Source of the DNA: an uncultured Dokdonia sp.
Lineage (GTDB): Bacteria; Bacteroidota; Bacteroidia; Flavobacteriales; Flavobacteriaceae
DNA length: 64,000 nt
NCBI GenBank assembly: GCA_947503305.1
Contig: CANNDF010000001.1
Coordinates: forward strand, 1 to 64,000
Direction: 5' to 3'
The notes under the pieces were generated by a model that was not told the origin of the DNA, made no database searches, and worked only from the letters and a program-made list of their open reading frames with translations. Positions 35,230 to 44,747 of the stretch are shown here, one piece after another (the stretch's first letter is position 1; each line of letters starts with the position of its first letter). The position numbers were made by a program, and so were the translations under genes.

Positions 35230-35913
35230 TTGAATACTCTTACAAAATACTGGTTTTTAGAAGGCTTTAATCTCTTTAATAAACTAGGCCGACTTAAAAT
35301 GATTCGAATGTGTGAAATCCTAGAAATGGATAATATAGATAAAGGATCTATTATTGAATTAATAAATAAAGAAGAGAAAAGTCTTTTCTTTTTAAAAAAA
35401 GGGACTGTAAAAATTGTAGACACTAAAAATGACAGTGTCAAATACATCGTAAAAAAAGGAAATATATTTGGAGAATTATCTCTTTATAATGAAGAGTATG
35501 CGCGCCAAGAACAAGCAATAGCTCTTGAAGACTGCATTGTTTGCTATATAGAAGCAGATCGGATGGACCGTATTATGGAAAAAAACAAATCCCTTAAAAA
35601 TGGTATTCTTAAAATATATGGTACACGTATTCAAAAACTTGAGCGTCGGTTACAAGATCTTATTTATAAAGATAGTAGCACTCGTATTTATGATTTTATT
35701 ATAGATTATGTTACAGAATTTGGTGTTCATAAAGAAGATAGATGTGTGGCAAAAAACTTATTGTCACATAAAGATATCGCAAGTCTTACCAACACCTCTA
35801 GACAGACAGTTAGCAATACATTAAGTACCCTTAGAAGAGAAAAAATTATTAATTATAACACTAGCTTTATCTCTATCAAAAATAAAGCCTTAGAAAAACA
35901 TAAAATAAACTAG
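35230..35913 (+). CDS. Crp/Fnr-family transcriptional regulator
   Basis: 227 aa from a TTG start that fits the promoter position; an ATG at 35300 would shorten the sensor domain. The N-terminal cyclic-nucleotide-binding-type fold (about 20-120, FFLKKGTVKIVDTKNDSV, GNIFGELSLYNEE) and C-terminal HTH (about 150-225, LLSHKDIASLTNTSRQTVSNTLSTLRREKII) are clear. No N-terminal Cys cluster of the Fnr type is present; there is one Cys near the sensor start (RMCEIL). It is the first gene of a plus-strand array, 20 bases before the Rieske-glutamate-synthase gene, so it likely controls that array. Confidence 0.9.
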   Translation: MNTLTKYWFLEGFNLFNKLGRLKMIRMCEILEMDNIDKGSIIELINKEEKSLFFLKKGTVKIVDTKNDSVKYIVKKGNIFGELSLYNEEYARQEQAIALEDCIVCYIEADRMDRIMEKNKSLKNGILKIYGTRIQKLERRLQDLIYKDSSTRIYDFIIDYVTEFGVHKEDRCVAKNLLSHKDIASLTNTSRQTVSNTLSTLRREKIINYNTSFISIKNKALEKHKIN

Positions 35914-35933
35914 CCTAAAAACCCTATAACCAA

Positions 35934-37541
35934 ATGAAGCAACCCATCAAAATTGCTCAAGTAAGCAAGTTAGAAAACAAAATACCTTCACATGCAATAG
36001 TAAACGACCTTGATCTAGTAATTATAAAATACGATACAGAAGTTTCTGTACTCTATGGAAGATGTTTACATCGAGGTGCACTTATGTCTGATGGGCATAT
36101 AGAAGGACATAATCTTATTTGCGGAGTTCATGGTTGGGATTATAGATATGATACAGGAGTATCTGAGTATAACAATAAGGAAGTACTCCATAAATTTACT
36201 ACAAAAATAGAAGGGGACGATCTTTATGTAGACGAAGCAGAAATCAACACATATCTTACAAATCAACCACAGCCCTTTAATAGAGATCAATATTTAGGAG
36301 CATATGCAGATACGCATCCTGAAGAAACAGAACCTTATACAGGTTACATTAAAGAACTCGCGCAAAATGGTTTGAAAAATATTGGGCATCATGGGTTTTC
36401 TGCATCTATGGGAGTAGACCGTACTACATTGCCTCAATGGAATGATATTCAGTTTTTGCCTGCTCAACTTGCCTCCAGACCTCTTTTAGACGAAGAAGAT
36501 GTAGCCACAAAAGTAACCATAGGCTCAAAAGCAAAAAAACCTCTTATATTAGATATTCCTCTATTTGTTAGTGACATGAGTTTTGGGGCCTTATCTCGTG
36601 AAGCTAAAATTGCACTATCAAAAGGAGCTCAAATGGCAGGTACCGGAATTTGCTCAGGAGAAGGCGGTATGTTACCCCAAGAACAAGAAAATAATAGTAG
36701 GTATTTTTATGAGCTAGCTTCGGCTCAATTTGGGTTTTCCTGGGATAAACTTGATAATGTACAAGCCTTTCATTTTAAAGGAGGACAAGGGGCTAAGACA
36801 GGAACAGGAGGTCATTTACCAGGAAGTAAAGTAAGCAAAGAAATTGCCGAAGTACGTGGTTTAGAGCAGGGGCAAACAGCAATTTCACCAGCAACCTTTC
36901 CAGATTTTCATGGTGTAGATGATTTTAAAGCCTTTGCAAAAAAAGTAAGAGAGCGTACCGGAGGTATTCCGATTGGTTTTAAAATAGCTGCTAGCCATAT
37001 AGAAAAGGATATACAGTTTGCACTAGATGTAGGAGTAGATTATATTATTCTTGACGGCCGTGGAGGAGGAACTGGGTCAGCGCCTACTATTTTAAGAGAC
37101 CATATTAACGTCCCTACCATTCCTGCACTCGCTAGAGCTCGAAAATATCTTGATAAAGTAGGTGCATCAGATGTAACACTTATCATTACAGGAGGACTTC
37201 GTGTTGCAGAAGATTTTTCAAAAGCCTTAATGTTAGGGGCCGATGCTATCGCCGTTTCAAATAGTGCATTACAAGCAATAGGGTGTTTAGGAATGCGAGC
37301 ATGCGGAAGTAATAACTGTCCCGTGGGAATTGCTACTCAAAAAGAATCGCTTCGTAGTAGGTTAATAATAGATTCTTCTGCAAAACAATTACATAACTAT
37401 TTTGATGCTACAAACCACCTTATTAAGGTCGTTGCAAGAGCATGTGGTCATGATAATATTACAAAGTTTAACCATAATGACCTATCTACGTATGATTATG
37501 ATATGCATCGATTAACTGGTATTTCATATGCAGGTGTTTAA
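35934..37541 (+). CDS. Fusion of Rieske [2Fe-2S] domain and FMN-binding glutamate-synthase-like domain
   Basis: 535 aa. Residues 1-110 form a Rieske domain with all four ligands: C44-x-H46 in CLHRG and C63-x2-H66 in CGVHG. Residues 120-535 form a GltS/FMN-type glutamate synthase domain: SDMSFGALSREAKIALSKGA, DGRGGGTGSAP and a 3Fe-4S motif C451-x5-C457-x4-C462. The glutaminase domain of true glutamate synthase is absent, so the chemistry is an FMN oxidoreductase of unknown substrate, with the Rieske cluster feeding or draining electrons. First enzyme after the Crp/Fnr gene. Confidence 0.9.
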   Translation: MKQPIKIAQVSKLENKIPSHAIVNDLDLVIIKYDTEVSVLYGRCLHRGALMSDGHIEGHNLICGVHGWDYRYDTGVSEYNNKEVLHKFTTKIEGDDLYVDEAEINTYLTNQPQPFNRDQYLGAYADTHPEETEPYTGYIKELAQNGLKNIGHHGFSASMGVDRTTLPQWNDIQFLPAQLASRPLLDEEDVATKVTIGSKAKKPLILDIPLFVSDMSFGALSREAKIALSKGAQMAGTGICSGEGGMLPQEQENNSRYFYELASAQFGFSWDKLDNVQAFHFKGGQGAKTGTGGHLPGSKVSKEIAEVRGLEQGQTAISPATFPDFHGVDDFKAFAKKVRERTGGIPIGFKIAASHIEKDIQFALDVGVDYIILDGRGGGTGSAPTILRDHINVPTIPALARARKYLDKVGASDVTLIITGGLRVAEDFSKALMLGADAIAVSNSALQAIGCLGMRACGSNNCPVGIATQKESLRSRLIIDSSAKQLHNYFDATNHLIKVVARACGHDNITKFNHNDLSTYDYDMHRLTGISYAGV

Positions 37542-37648
37542 AAACATAGTCCCTCTTTTATCTATTGCTTTTTTATGCACTACGAGCACCCTAAAAGCCT
37601 AAGAAGAATTTATAGGCATCAATTATATCATTAAAAAAGAACAAAAAA

Positions 37649-38383
37649 ATGATAGAACAAATACATTTAGCTATACAGTATCTAGCAACAGCGGCTATTA
37701 GTTTTATAGATAAAAAAGAAGATGATAGTCATACCAATCTTGGTTTTTCTATAGCATCAAAAACAATGAGTACTCGCCCACTTTCTGAAAAAGGAGAATC
37801 GCTATCATTTAGTTATGATCATTTTGCATTAACATGGAAAAATACCCATGAAGAAAAATCTATATCACTGGATGGGAAAACACATCTTCAAATTCTACAA
37901 TGGTTAGAAAAAACAACCGCTCATCTATCAAAAACATATCATTACGACTTACATTACGATTTGCCTTATAGCATTGATCATAATTATACATACTATCGTA
38001 AAGACCAAAATCGTTTAAACGAATTATCACAGCTTCGTACACTTGCCCAAGATACATTTGAAAATTTCTTAGACGATCAAGTCCTTGTTTCAGAAATACG
38101 AGTATGGCCTCATCATTTTGATACAGGTGGGTTTGTTATATTAGAAAACGGAATAGGAGTAGGGTTCGGACTTGGAATTCCAGATGATGTACATGATGAT
38201 TACTATTTTTACATAGGTGGATATCAAGGACATGATGCTATAGACCCAAAAAAATTCCCTCCACTTACGCATGGACACTGGGTAAATACAGGCTTCAAAG
38301 GAGGTATATTATCTGTTGTTGGAGTAGACAAACAGAAGAGCTTATCATTTTTAAATGAAGCAATTACCAGCTATAAAAAATAA
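37649..38383 (+). CDS. Unrecognised protein, 244 aa
   Basis: I do not recognise the family with confidence. No signal peptide or membrane helix is seen, so it is probably cytoplasmic. Notable features are an aromatic/His-rich middle (YHYDLHYDLPYSIDHNYTYY) and a VWPHHFDTGG segment followed by GVGFGLGIPDDVHDDYYFYIGGY, which could bind metal or a cofactor. The WPHHFD pattern recalls some DUF5996-type proteins, but that link is weak. It lies between two Rieske-fusion genes, 26 bases upstream of the second, so it probably works with them. Confidence 0.75.
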   Translation: MIEQIHLAIQYLATAAISFIDKKEDDSHTNLGFSIASKTMSTRPLSEKGESLSFSYDHFALTWKNTHEEKSISLDGKTHLQILQWLEKTTAHLSKTYHYDLHYDLPYSIDHNYTYYRKDQNRLNELSQLRTLAQDTFENFLDDQVLVSEIRVWPHHFDTGGFVILENGIGVGFGLGIPDDVHDDYYFYIGGYQGHDAIDPKKFPPLTHGHWVNTGFKGGILSVVGVDKQKSLSFLNEAITSYKK

Positions 38384-38409
38384 ACATATAACAACCTAAA
38401 AAACAACCC

Positions 38410-40365
38410 ATGACTCAAAAAAAAGAAACTGTATGGTATAAAGTTCTCGATAATAAAGATAGACTTCCCGAGGGTAGAGTTCAAACCGTAACTGCAGGGC
38501 ATCAAGGAGTTTGTCTAACACATTTTGAGGGAAAGTATTCAGCGTTAGATAATAGATGTCCACATCAAGGAGGGCCTTTAGGAGAGGGGTCTATAGAAAA
38601 TGGAATGTTACGATGTCCGTGGCACGGATGGGATTTTCATCCATGTACTGGAATGCCTCCAGGAGGTTTTGATGATGGGGTTACTACATTTGAAGTAAAA
38701 GAGGAAGGAGATGCCATTTATGTAGGTATTCCCGAAGAACCAGCCCATGAAGAAACAATATCTGATGTAATGGTCGAAACGATGGTGAATTGGGGAGTTA
38801 ATACAGTTTTTGGAATGGTAGGCCATAGTAATTTAGGTGTAGCAGATGCTATGCGTAGGCAAGAAAGCGAAGGGAAACTTCGTTATTTTGGTATACGTCA
38901 TGAAGGCGCTGCTTCTTTTGCTGCTTCTGGATATGCAAAACTTACAGGAAAACCAGCAGCATGTTTTGGAATTGCAGGTCCTGGAGCTACAAATATGTAT
39001 ACAGGAATGTGGGATGCAAAAGTAGACAGAGCCCCTCTTCTTGCACTTTCAGGACAAGTAAATACGCAAGTTGTAGGAACAGGTGCCTTTCAAGAAGTAG
39101 ATCTCGTAAAAGCATTTGATAGTGTCACTGTTTTTAATCATGCTGTTCACCTTAATGCAAATCATAGTGAACTGATGTCTCTGGCTATAAAGCATGCATT
39201 GATACAGAGGGACGTCGTTCATTTAACATTTCCTGATGAAGTTGCTTTTACCAAAAAGCCTAAGAAAGCTAAAGCTCAAACTCCAGAAAATAGAATTACA
39301 CAGTTTGGAATTGCTCCTCCTAAAGAAATGGTGGATAAAGCAAGTGATCTCATCATAGGATCTCAAAGGCCTGCTATTATTGTAGGGCATGGAGCTCGTT
39401 TTCAGATGGAAGCCATTACTGCTTTCGCGAAAGCGTTAAACTGTCCCGTTATTACAACATTTAAAGGGAAAGGTCTTATCGCAGATGGTCATGAACTAGG
39501 TTGTGGAGTCCTAGGAAGAAGTGGAACTCCTATAGCTTCGTGGTTTATGAATGAAAGTGATCTCCTTATTGTTTTTGGAGCTTCTTTCTCAAATCATACT
39601 GGAATTACTCCAAAAAAACCTATCATTCAAGTTGACTTCGATCCAATGGCATTGAGTAAATTTCATAAAGTAGATTGTGCTTTATGGGGTGAGATTTCGG
39701 AAACTCTCGCAATTCTAACAGAAAGGACTCTAGGAAAAATAAACACGGTAGATCAACGACCAGAAATTGCAAGCCGATGGAATATATGGCGAGAAGAAAA
39801 AGAGAGTAGATTACAGGATTCTAGCAGTAAAGGACTGAGTTCAATAGCTGTCTTTGACGCAATGAATAAAGTAACACCTGCAGATGCTGTAATTGCTGTA
39901 GATGTTGGTAATAACACCTATTCCTTTGGGCGGTATTTTGAGCCAAAAAATCAATCTGTATTAATGTCAGGTTATCTTGGATCTATAGGTTTTGCATTAC
40001 CTGCAGCCATGGGTGCATGGGCTGCACAAGGAGATCAAAGACCAATATGGTCTGTCTCTGGAGATGGAGGACTCGGACAATACTTATCTGAAATCACAAC
40101 CTTAGTAAAGTATAATATGAATATTAAACATATTGTACTTAATAACTCTGAGCTAGGAAAAATTTCTAAAGAACAACGTGCTGCCGAACTAGATGTATGG
40201 CAAACAAGTCTACGTAATCCAAGTTTTGCTTTGTATGCAGAAAACTGCGGTGCTTTAGGTATACGTGTAGAAAAACTAGAAGATCTAATTCCGGCAATGA
40301 AAAAACTCAGAGATCATGATGGTCCTGCACTACTTGAAGTAATAACAGATGTAAACCTTATTTAA
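38410..40365 (+). CDS. Fusion of Rieske [2Fe-2S] domain and thiamine-diphosphate enzyme (pyruvate oxidase/acetolactate synthase-like)
   Basis: 651 aa. The N-terminal Rieske domain (1-110) has C50-x-H52 (CPHQGG) and C69-x2-H72 (CPWHG). Then comes a full three-domain ThDP enzyme: pyrimidine domain with the catalytic Glu E165 (RHEGAAS), a central domain (GFGARF-like segment, VGHGARFQ), and the ThDP/Mg motif GDG (551-553) ... NN (578-579). Overall it looks like pyruvate oxidase or acetolactate synthase; the substrate is unknown. The fused [2Fe-2S] centre suggests electrons from 2-oxoacid oxidation go to an acceptor. One palindrome copy encodes AFAKA from codon 338. Confidence 0.9.
   Translation: MTQKKETVWYKVLDNKDRLPEGRVQTVTAGHQGVCLTHFEGKYSALDNRCPHQGGPLGEGSIENGMLRCPWHGWDFHPCTGMPPGGFDDGVTTFEVKEEGDAIYVGIPEEPAHEETISDVMVETMVNWGVNTVFGMVGHSNLGVADAMRRQESEGKLRYFGIRHEGAASFAASGYAKLTGKPAACFGIAGPGATNMYTGMWDAKVDRAPLLALSGQVNTQVVGTGAFQEVDLVKAFDSVTVFNHAVHLNANHSELMSLAIKHALIQRDVVHLTFPDEVAFTKKPKKAKAQTPENRITQFGIAPPKEMVDKASDLIIGSQRPAIIVGHGARFQMEAITAFAKALNCPVITTFKGKGLIADGHELGCGVLGRSGTPIASWFMNESDLLIVFGASFSNHTGITPKKPIIQVDFDPMALSKFHKVDCALWGEISETLAILTERTLGKINTVDQRPEIASRWNIWREEKESRLQDSSSKGLSSIAVFDAMNKVTPADAVIAVDVGNNTYSFGRYFEPKNQSVLMSGYLGSIGFALPAAMGAWAAQGDQRPIWSVSGDGGLGQYLSEITTLVKYNMNIKHIVLNNSELGKISKEQRAAELDVWQTSLRNPSFALYAENCGALGIRVEKLEDLIPAMKKLRDHDGPALLEVITDVNLI
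39421..39434. repeat. Iterated palindrome GCTTTCGCGAAAGC, copy 8
   Basis: Exact copy inside the Rieske-ThDP gene, frame 1 (AFAKA). Confidence 0.9.
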
Positions 40366-40366
40366 A

Positions 40367-40585
40367 ATGGAAATAGTCATTCAAGTATTTTTAATTTTCC
40401 TAGGTATATATGCAGGTATTGGACTTTTGTTTGGTATTTACTTTTTTGTAAAAGGCGCTTCTCAATTAGACCCTTTGATTAAAGACAGTAAGTGGACTGT
40501 TAGACTATTACTCTTTCCTGGAGCAGTTGGATTATGGCCTATAGTACTCTTAAAAATAATCAACCTTCAAAAGATACAGCCATGA
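40367..40585 (+). CDS. Small membrane protein, 72 aa
   Basis: Two hydrophobic helices (about 3-28 and 47-65) joined by a short polar loop (KGASQLDPLIKDSKW). No recognised family. The ATG lies one base after the stop of the Rieske-ThDP gene and its stop overlaps the next ATG (ATGA), so it is translated with its neighbours. It may be a membrane partner or anchor of the Rieske enzymes; this is inference from position. Confidence 0.8.
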   Translation: MEIVIQVFLIFLGIYAGIGLLFGIYFFVKGASQLDPLIKDSKWTVRLLLFPGAVGLWPIVLLKIINLQKIQP

Positions 40586-40974
40586 TAACTTCATTGAGAA
40601 AAACACATAAAATCCTCTGGATGCTATTGGCAATTGTAATGCCTTTATTAATTGTACTTTCTATAGGGAGTATCAAAAAGGTATTACTTACAGATAGTGA
40701 TGTGATTGTTAATTCTACCTCTGGAAATACCTTATTAGAAAATCAACAATTTACTATTTCTATACATAAAACAAATAACACACTTATTTTACATGTTGTT
40801 CTTAAAAAGCCTCTTAAAAATGCATCTTCATTAGTCTATAGTACTCCTAATGATATACTTATAGGTACAATAACAAAAAAAGGGATTTATGATTTTGAAC
40901 TGCCTTCTGGATCGAATGGCATCCGAATTTATGATGAGATAAAAGAAATAGATATACTAAATATAGCACTATAA
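40582..40974 (+). CDS. Membrane-anchored protein of unknown function, 130 aa
   Basis: 130 aa from the ATG at 40582, which overlaps the upstream stop as ATGA; an in-frame start 48 bases earlier would lie inside the previous gene. One membrane helix (about 11-31) is followed by a predicted extracytoplasmic beta-rich domain of about 95 residues (LLENQQFTISIHKTNNTLILHVVLKK). No cysteine or cofactor motif is seen. The stop overlaps the next ATG by one base. Confidence 0.75.
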   Translation: MITSLRKTHKILWMLLAIVMPLLIVLSIGSIKKVLLTDSDVIVNSTSGNTLLENQQFTISIHKTNNTLILHVVLKKPLKNASSLVYSTPNDILIGTITKKGIYDFELPSGSNGIRIYDEIKEIDILNIAL

Positions 40975-42005
40975 TGGGATTAGATTACCAAACTGTATTA
41001 TGGAATAAGCAAAAAAAGACATATGATAAATGGATTGCTATAACTATGCTTATTTATCTCATATGCTTTATAGGAATTACGATACTAACAAATCCTGAAA
41101 CCAGTATAGAGACTTTAATTATAAGAGCCTTTGGGACACTAGCCATCGCTTTATTACATATCATACTTGCTATAGGCCCCTTAACTAGACTAAACCCTAA
41201 GTTTCTACCTATATTATACAATAGGAGGCATTTAGGTGTAAGTATGTTTCTGGCAGCTTTAGTTCATGGAGGATTTTCTATATTTCAATTTCATTCACTA
41301 GGAACTACAAATCCCATTTATGCATTATTTACTTCCAATATAGAGTACAATTCATTCACTAATTTTCCATTTCAAGTACTTGGCTTTTTTGCATTAATTA
41401 TTTTATTCTTAATGGCAGCGACAAGTCATGATTTTTGGCTCAAAAATTTATCTCCAAAAACATGGAAACGTCTCCATATGATGGTATACATAGCCTATGG
41501 GTTAATTATTTTACATATTTTCCTTGGGGCGTTACAACAACAGCCATCATGGGGAAGTATTGGAGTCTTAAGTCTCGGTTTTATTGTTATTACATCATTA
41601 CACCTCTCTACAGCTTTTAAAGAAAGTAAACTAGATAAAAGTAAAACATCACATGTAGACGACGGATGGGAATATGTATGTACTACTGATGAAATTCCAG
41701 AAGACAGAGCAAAAATTTTTATAGTAGACAAAGAACGTATTGCTATCTTTAAATACGACCAAAAACTTTCTGCAATTTCTAATGTATGTAAACATCAAGG
41801 AGGGCCTTTAGGAGAAGGAAAAATAGTTGATGGTTGCATAACTTGCCCATGGCATGGATATCAATACCTCCCGCATAATGGACAATCTCCTCCCCCATTT
41901 ACAGAAAAAGTAAGTACCTATCGACTGCGATTAATTGGCAAAAAAATATATGTACTCCCAAAAGCCCTGGCCGAGGGAACTGCTGTTGAACCTGTTATAC
42001 TATAA
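40974..42005 (+). CDS. Ferric-reductase-like heme membrane domain fused to a C-terminal Rieske domain
   Basis: 343 aa. Six hydrophobic helices span about 17-220 and contain His in LLHIIL, LVHGG, RLHMM and ILHIFL, the pattern of heme-ligating ferric-reductase/MsrQ-like membrane proteins. The last 120 residues form a Rieske domain with C272-x-H274 (CKHQGG) and C291-x2-H294 (CPWHG), whose sequence is close to that of the Rieske-ThDP gene (QGGPLGEG in both). It likely moves electrons between the [2Fe-2S] centre, membrane heme and perhaps quinone. Third Rieske fusion of the array. Confidence 0.88.
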   Translation: MGLDYQTVLWNKQKKTYDKWIAITMLIYLICFIGITILTNPETSIETLIIRAFGTLAIALLHIILAIGPLTRLNPKFLPILYNRRHLGVSMFLAALVHGGFSIFQFHSLGTTNPIYALFTSNIEYNSFTNFPFQVLGFFALIILFLMAATSHDFWLKNLSPKTWKRLHMMVYIAYGLIILHIFLGALQQQPSWGSIGVLSLGFIVITSLHLSTAFKESKLDKSKTSHVDDGWEYVCTTDEIPEDRAKIFIVDKERIAIFKYDQKLSAISNVCKHQGGPLGEGKIVDGCITCPWHGYQYLPHNGQSPPPFTEKVSTYRLRLIGKKIYVLPKALAEGTAVEPVIL

Positions 42006-42011
42006 ATCTAT

Positions 42012-42809
42012 ATGGAAGAGAATAAAGACGAATTTTATATCGGTTATCTAGATGAAGTCCCTGTTAAAACTAAAAAAAGCATAAAACGTTTTGTACTTTT
42101 TTCTATAGGAGTCATTATCATCATTGCTACTGTGTTTTCATTAACACAAAATACATTTAAAAATAGTACGTTTGAGCTTACGACCAGTACTAAAATTATG
42201 GGTGTATACCATGAGATGCCCTATCCCATGCTGAAAGTCAAAACCTCCGAAAACACATTTAAAAATATCCTGTTACTTGGTTTTGGAAAATTGAGCGTTA
42301 ATCCATATTTAAACAAAATACGGAAGGAAGTCCCTGAACTCTCTGGAAGTATGTTAAGTATTGAAGGAAATCTTATTTATTACAATGGGAAAACACTTTT
42401 ACAAGTTACAAGTGATGAAAAAATAAACCTAATAGAAACAGCAAATTCAAAAAGATTACCTATTTCTAATATACTAGTAGAGGGCATTGAGCTCAAAGGA
42501 GAGGTCATAGATCCCAAATGTTATTTTGGTGTGATGAAACCTGGAAAAGGTAAAATACATAGAAGTTGTGCTGTATTATGTATTTCAGGAGGTATTCCCC
42601 CTGTACTAGCAACAACAGATGAAAATAATATTTCTGAGTATTATTTAATTACGGATCAACAAGGGCAACCTATTCACAAAGAGATTACTCCATATGTAGG
42701 AAAACCATCTTTACTCAAAGGAAATGTTGTACAGATAGAAGATTGGTATCAACTTAGAATTGATGTTAATACCATAAAAGATTTAGAATTACCCTCAAGG
42801 ATATACTGA
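42012..42809 (+). CDS. Membrane-anchored protein with Cys/His motif
   Basis: 265 aa. One membrane helix (about 24-44) follows a charged N-terminal tail; the rest is probably periplasmic. A compact motif near residue 170 reads DPKCYFGVMKPGKGK then HRSCAVLCISGG, placing C170, H183, C186 and C190 where they could bind a metal or cluster. I recognise no named family, but the motif looks strongly constrained compared with the rest. It starts 6 bases after the ferric-reductase/Rieske gene, so a role in the same electron-transfer system is likely. Confidence 0.8.
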   Translation: MEENKDEFYIGYLDEVPVKTKKSIKRFVLFSIGVIIIIATVFSLTQNTFKNSTFELTTSTKIMGVYHEMPYPMLKVKTSENTFKNILLLGFGKLSVNPYLNKIRKEVPELSGSMLSIEGNLIYYNGKTLLQVTSDEKINLIETANSKRLPISNILVEGIELKGEVIDPKCYFGVMKPGKGKIHRSCAVLCISGGIPPVLATTDENNISEYYLITDQQGQPIHKEITPYVGKPSLLKGNVVQIEDWYQLRIDVNTIKDLELPSRIY

Positions 42810-42820
42810 CCTATTAAATT

Positions 42821-43483
42821 ATGGACAGATTTGTAGCGTTTTTAAACACCTATAAGTACCTCATAGCTATTATTAGTGTGTTTAATTTTTTATTGACACC
42901 TATTTATGCTAGCATTTCTGAAATATATCCTGCTCATGTAGTTGTAATCAATTATACGCTATTAATTTTAGCCAGTTCCTTAATTGCATCAAACGCCAAA
43001 ACTAGGGCTAGATCCTATCTTTTGGGAGCATTTGCATTACTAAGCATTTGGCTTGAATTTTCAAGACCAGAGTCAGATATGATTATAATATGTAGACTTG
43101 TTTCTTCTTTTTTATTGTTTTTTTACTTCTGTTTATTATTAATACAACAGCTGCGTAAAATAGATGAAATCAATTTACAGTTTATACTCGGTCCTATATT
43201 AGGCTTCATATATCTCGGTATTCTAGGCGGTATTTTATTTGAGACTATCCATTTTATTGATCCAAATTCTTTTCATTTAAGGGGAGATTATTCTGGATAT
43301 GTATTCTATTATTTTAGTTTTATTAGTATTACAACCGTAGGGTATGGAGATATTACCCCTTTAACACCTCAGGCACAATCTATCACATTAGTATTAAATA
43401 TTATAGGGCAGTTTTACCTTGCTATTGTTATCGCGGTCTTTGTGGGAAAATATATTAATGTAAAACCTAATCAAAATGTTTGA
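42821..43483 (+). CDS. Two-pore-helix potassium channel (ion channel family)
   Basis: 220 aa with about six hydrophobic helices; the pore loop carries the K+ selectivity filter TVGYGD (172-177) before the last helix. The C-terminus is short, with no RCK/TrkA regulatory domain. It starts 11 bases after the Cys/His-motif gene and overlaps the following antiporter gene by 8 bases, so channel and antiporter are co-translated. Confidence 0.88.
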   Translation: MDRFVAFLNTYKYLIAIISVFNFLLTPIYASISEIYPAHVVVINYTLLILASSLIASNAKTRARSYLLGAFALLSIWLEFSRPESDMIIICRLVSSFLLFFYFCLLLIQQLRKIDEINLQFILGPILGFIYLGILGGILFETIHFIDPNSFHLRGDYSGYVFYYFSFISITTVGYGDITPLTPQAQSITLVLNIIGQFYLAIVIAVFVGKYINVKPNQNV

Positions 43484-44717
43484 GTCATTCAGTATCGTAT
43501 TTACAATTGCCGTATTATTAAGCTTTATTAATTATAAATGGCTTAAACTACCCAGTACTATAGGTTTATTGATTCTAAGCCTTATTCTCGTAATTCCAAT
43601 AACATTAAGTGAGTCTCTTTTTCCAGATTTTTATCGGTTCTTTTGTGATATTATTGTCAATGCTGATTTTAAAACATTACTCTTAGATGGTATTTTAAGT
43701 TTCTTACTTTTTGCAGGAGCACTCCATGTGGATTTAGGCCTACTAGCCAAAGAAAAAAAATCCATCTTATTATTTGCCACTACTGGTGTTATTATTTCAA
43801 CATTTATTGTAGGAGGTTCTATATTTGGAATTGCCCAGTTATTAGATCTGGAGCTACCATTTATACATGCATTATTGTTTGGTGCTTTAATTTCTCCTAC
43901 AGATCCTATTGCTGTAATGGCTATTCTTAAAAAAGCAAATTTAGATAAGAAATTAGGGATAAAAATTGAAGGGGAATCGTTATTTAATGATGGTATAGGT
44001 GTCGTTGTATTCTCAGGCATCTTACTTATAGCCACAGCTATGGGAGAACATAGTAATTCTGAAATCGGTGCCGAAATTGGAACACTATTTTTAGAAGAAG
44101 CGATAGGTGGATTGGTATTTGGACTTGTTTTAGGGTTTATTGGGCTCAAACTTATTTTTTCATCAAAAGACAATCCACATTTAGCTGTAATGATAAGCCT
44201 AGCTATTGTTCTAGGAGGGTATGCAGGGTCTTTTATTTTACATGTATCTGGTCCTCTGGCTATGGTTGTTTCTGGGCTTATGATAGGAAACAAAATACAT
44301 ATTGGCGAGAATAAAAGTTTACTTCAAAAAACATTTAATGAATTTTGGGAAATACTAGATGATATTTTTAATGGTGTATTATTTGTATTAATTGGTCTTG
44401 CACTGCATTTATTAAAATTTAATGCTTCCTATTTACTATTAGGTATTATCGCTATTATTATTGTTTTATTAGCACGTTTTATTTCTGTGTATTTGCCATA
44501 CTCTTTATTAAAACATCAAGAAAGTAAACCTATTAAAACAGTAATTGTTTTAACATGGGGTGGATTACGTGGGGGTATTTCAATCGCATTAGCACTAAGT
44601 TTAACAGATGCTCTTTCGGGAAGCCTTATTTTATATATTACATATGTTGTAGTATTATTTTCTATTATAGTTCAAGGACTTAGTATAGGAAAACTTGTCA
44701 AAAAGCTTTTTGCATAA
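43476..44717 (+). CDS. Na+/H+ antiporter (CPA1/NhaP family)
   Basis: 413 aa with about 12 hydrophobic helices. Family motifs are visible: [19 protein letters not shown] (the ion-site TD) and [14 protein letters not shown] (the ND pair), plus the late [15 protein letters not shown] segment. There is no cytoplasmic regulatory tail. It exchanges Na+ or K+ for H+. It overlaps the K+ channel gene, suggesting joint control of ion balance and membrane potential in cells using the redox genes upstream. Confidence 0.92.
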   Translation: MFESFSIVFTIAVLLSFINYKWLKLPSTIGLLILSLILVIPITLSESLFPDFYRFFCDIIVNADFKTLLLDGILSFLLFAGALHVDLGLLAKEKKSILLFATTGVIISTFIVGGSIFGIAQLLDLELPFIHALLFGALISPTDPIAVMAILKKANLDKKLGIKIEGESLFNDGIGVVVFSGILLIATAMGEHSNSEIGAEIGTLFLEEAIGGLVFGLVLGFIGLKLIFSSKDNPHLAVMISLAIVLGGYAGSFILHVSGPLAMVVSGLMIGNKIHIGENKSLLQKTFNEFWEILDDIFNGVLFVLIGLALHLLKFNASYLLLGIIAIIIVLLARFISVYLPYSLLKHQESKPIKTVIVLTWGGLRGGISIALALSLTDALSGSLILYITYVVVLFSIIVQGLSIGKLVKKLFA

Positions 44718-44747
44718 TCCTTAATTACAAGCGACACTACTTTTATT

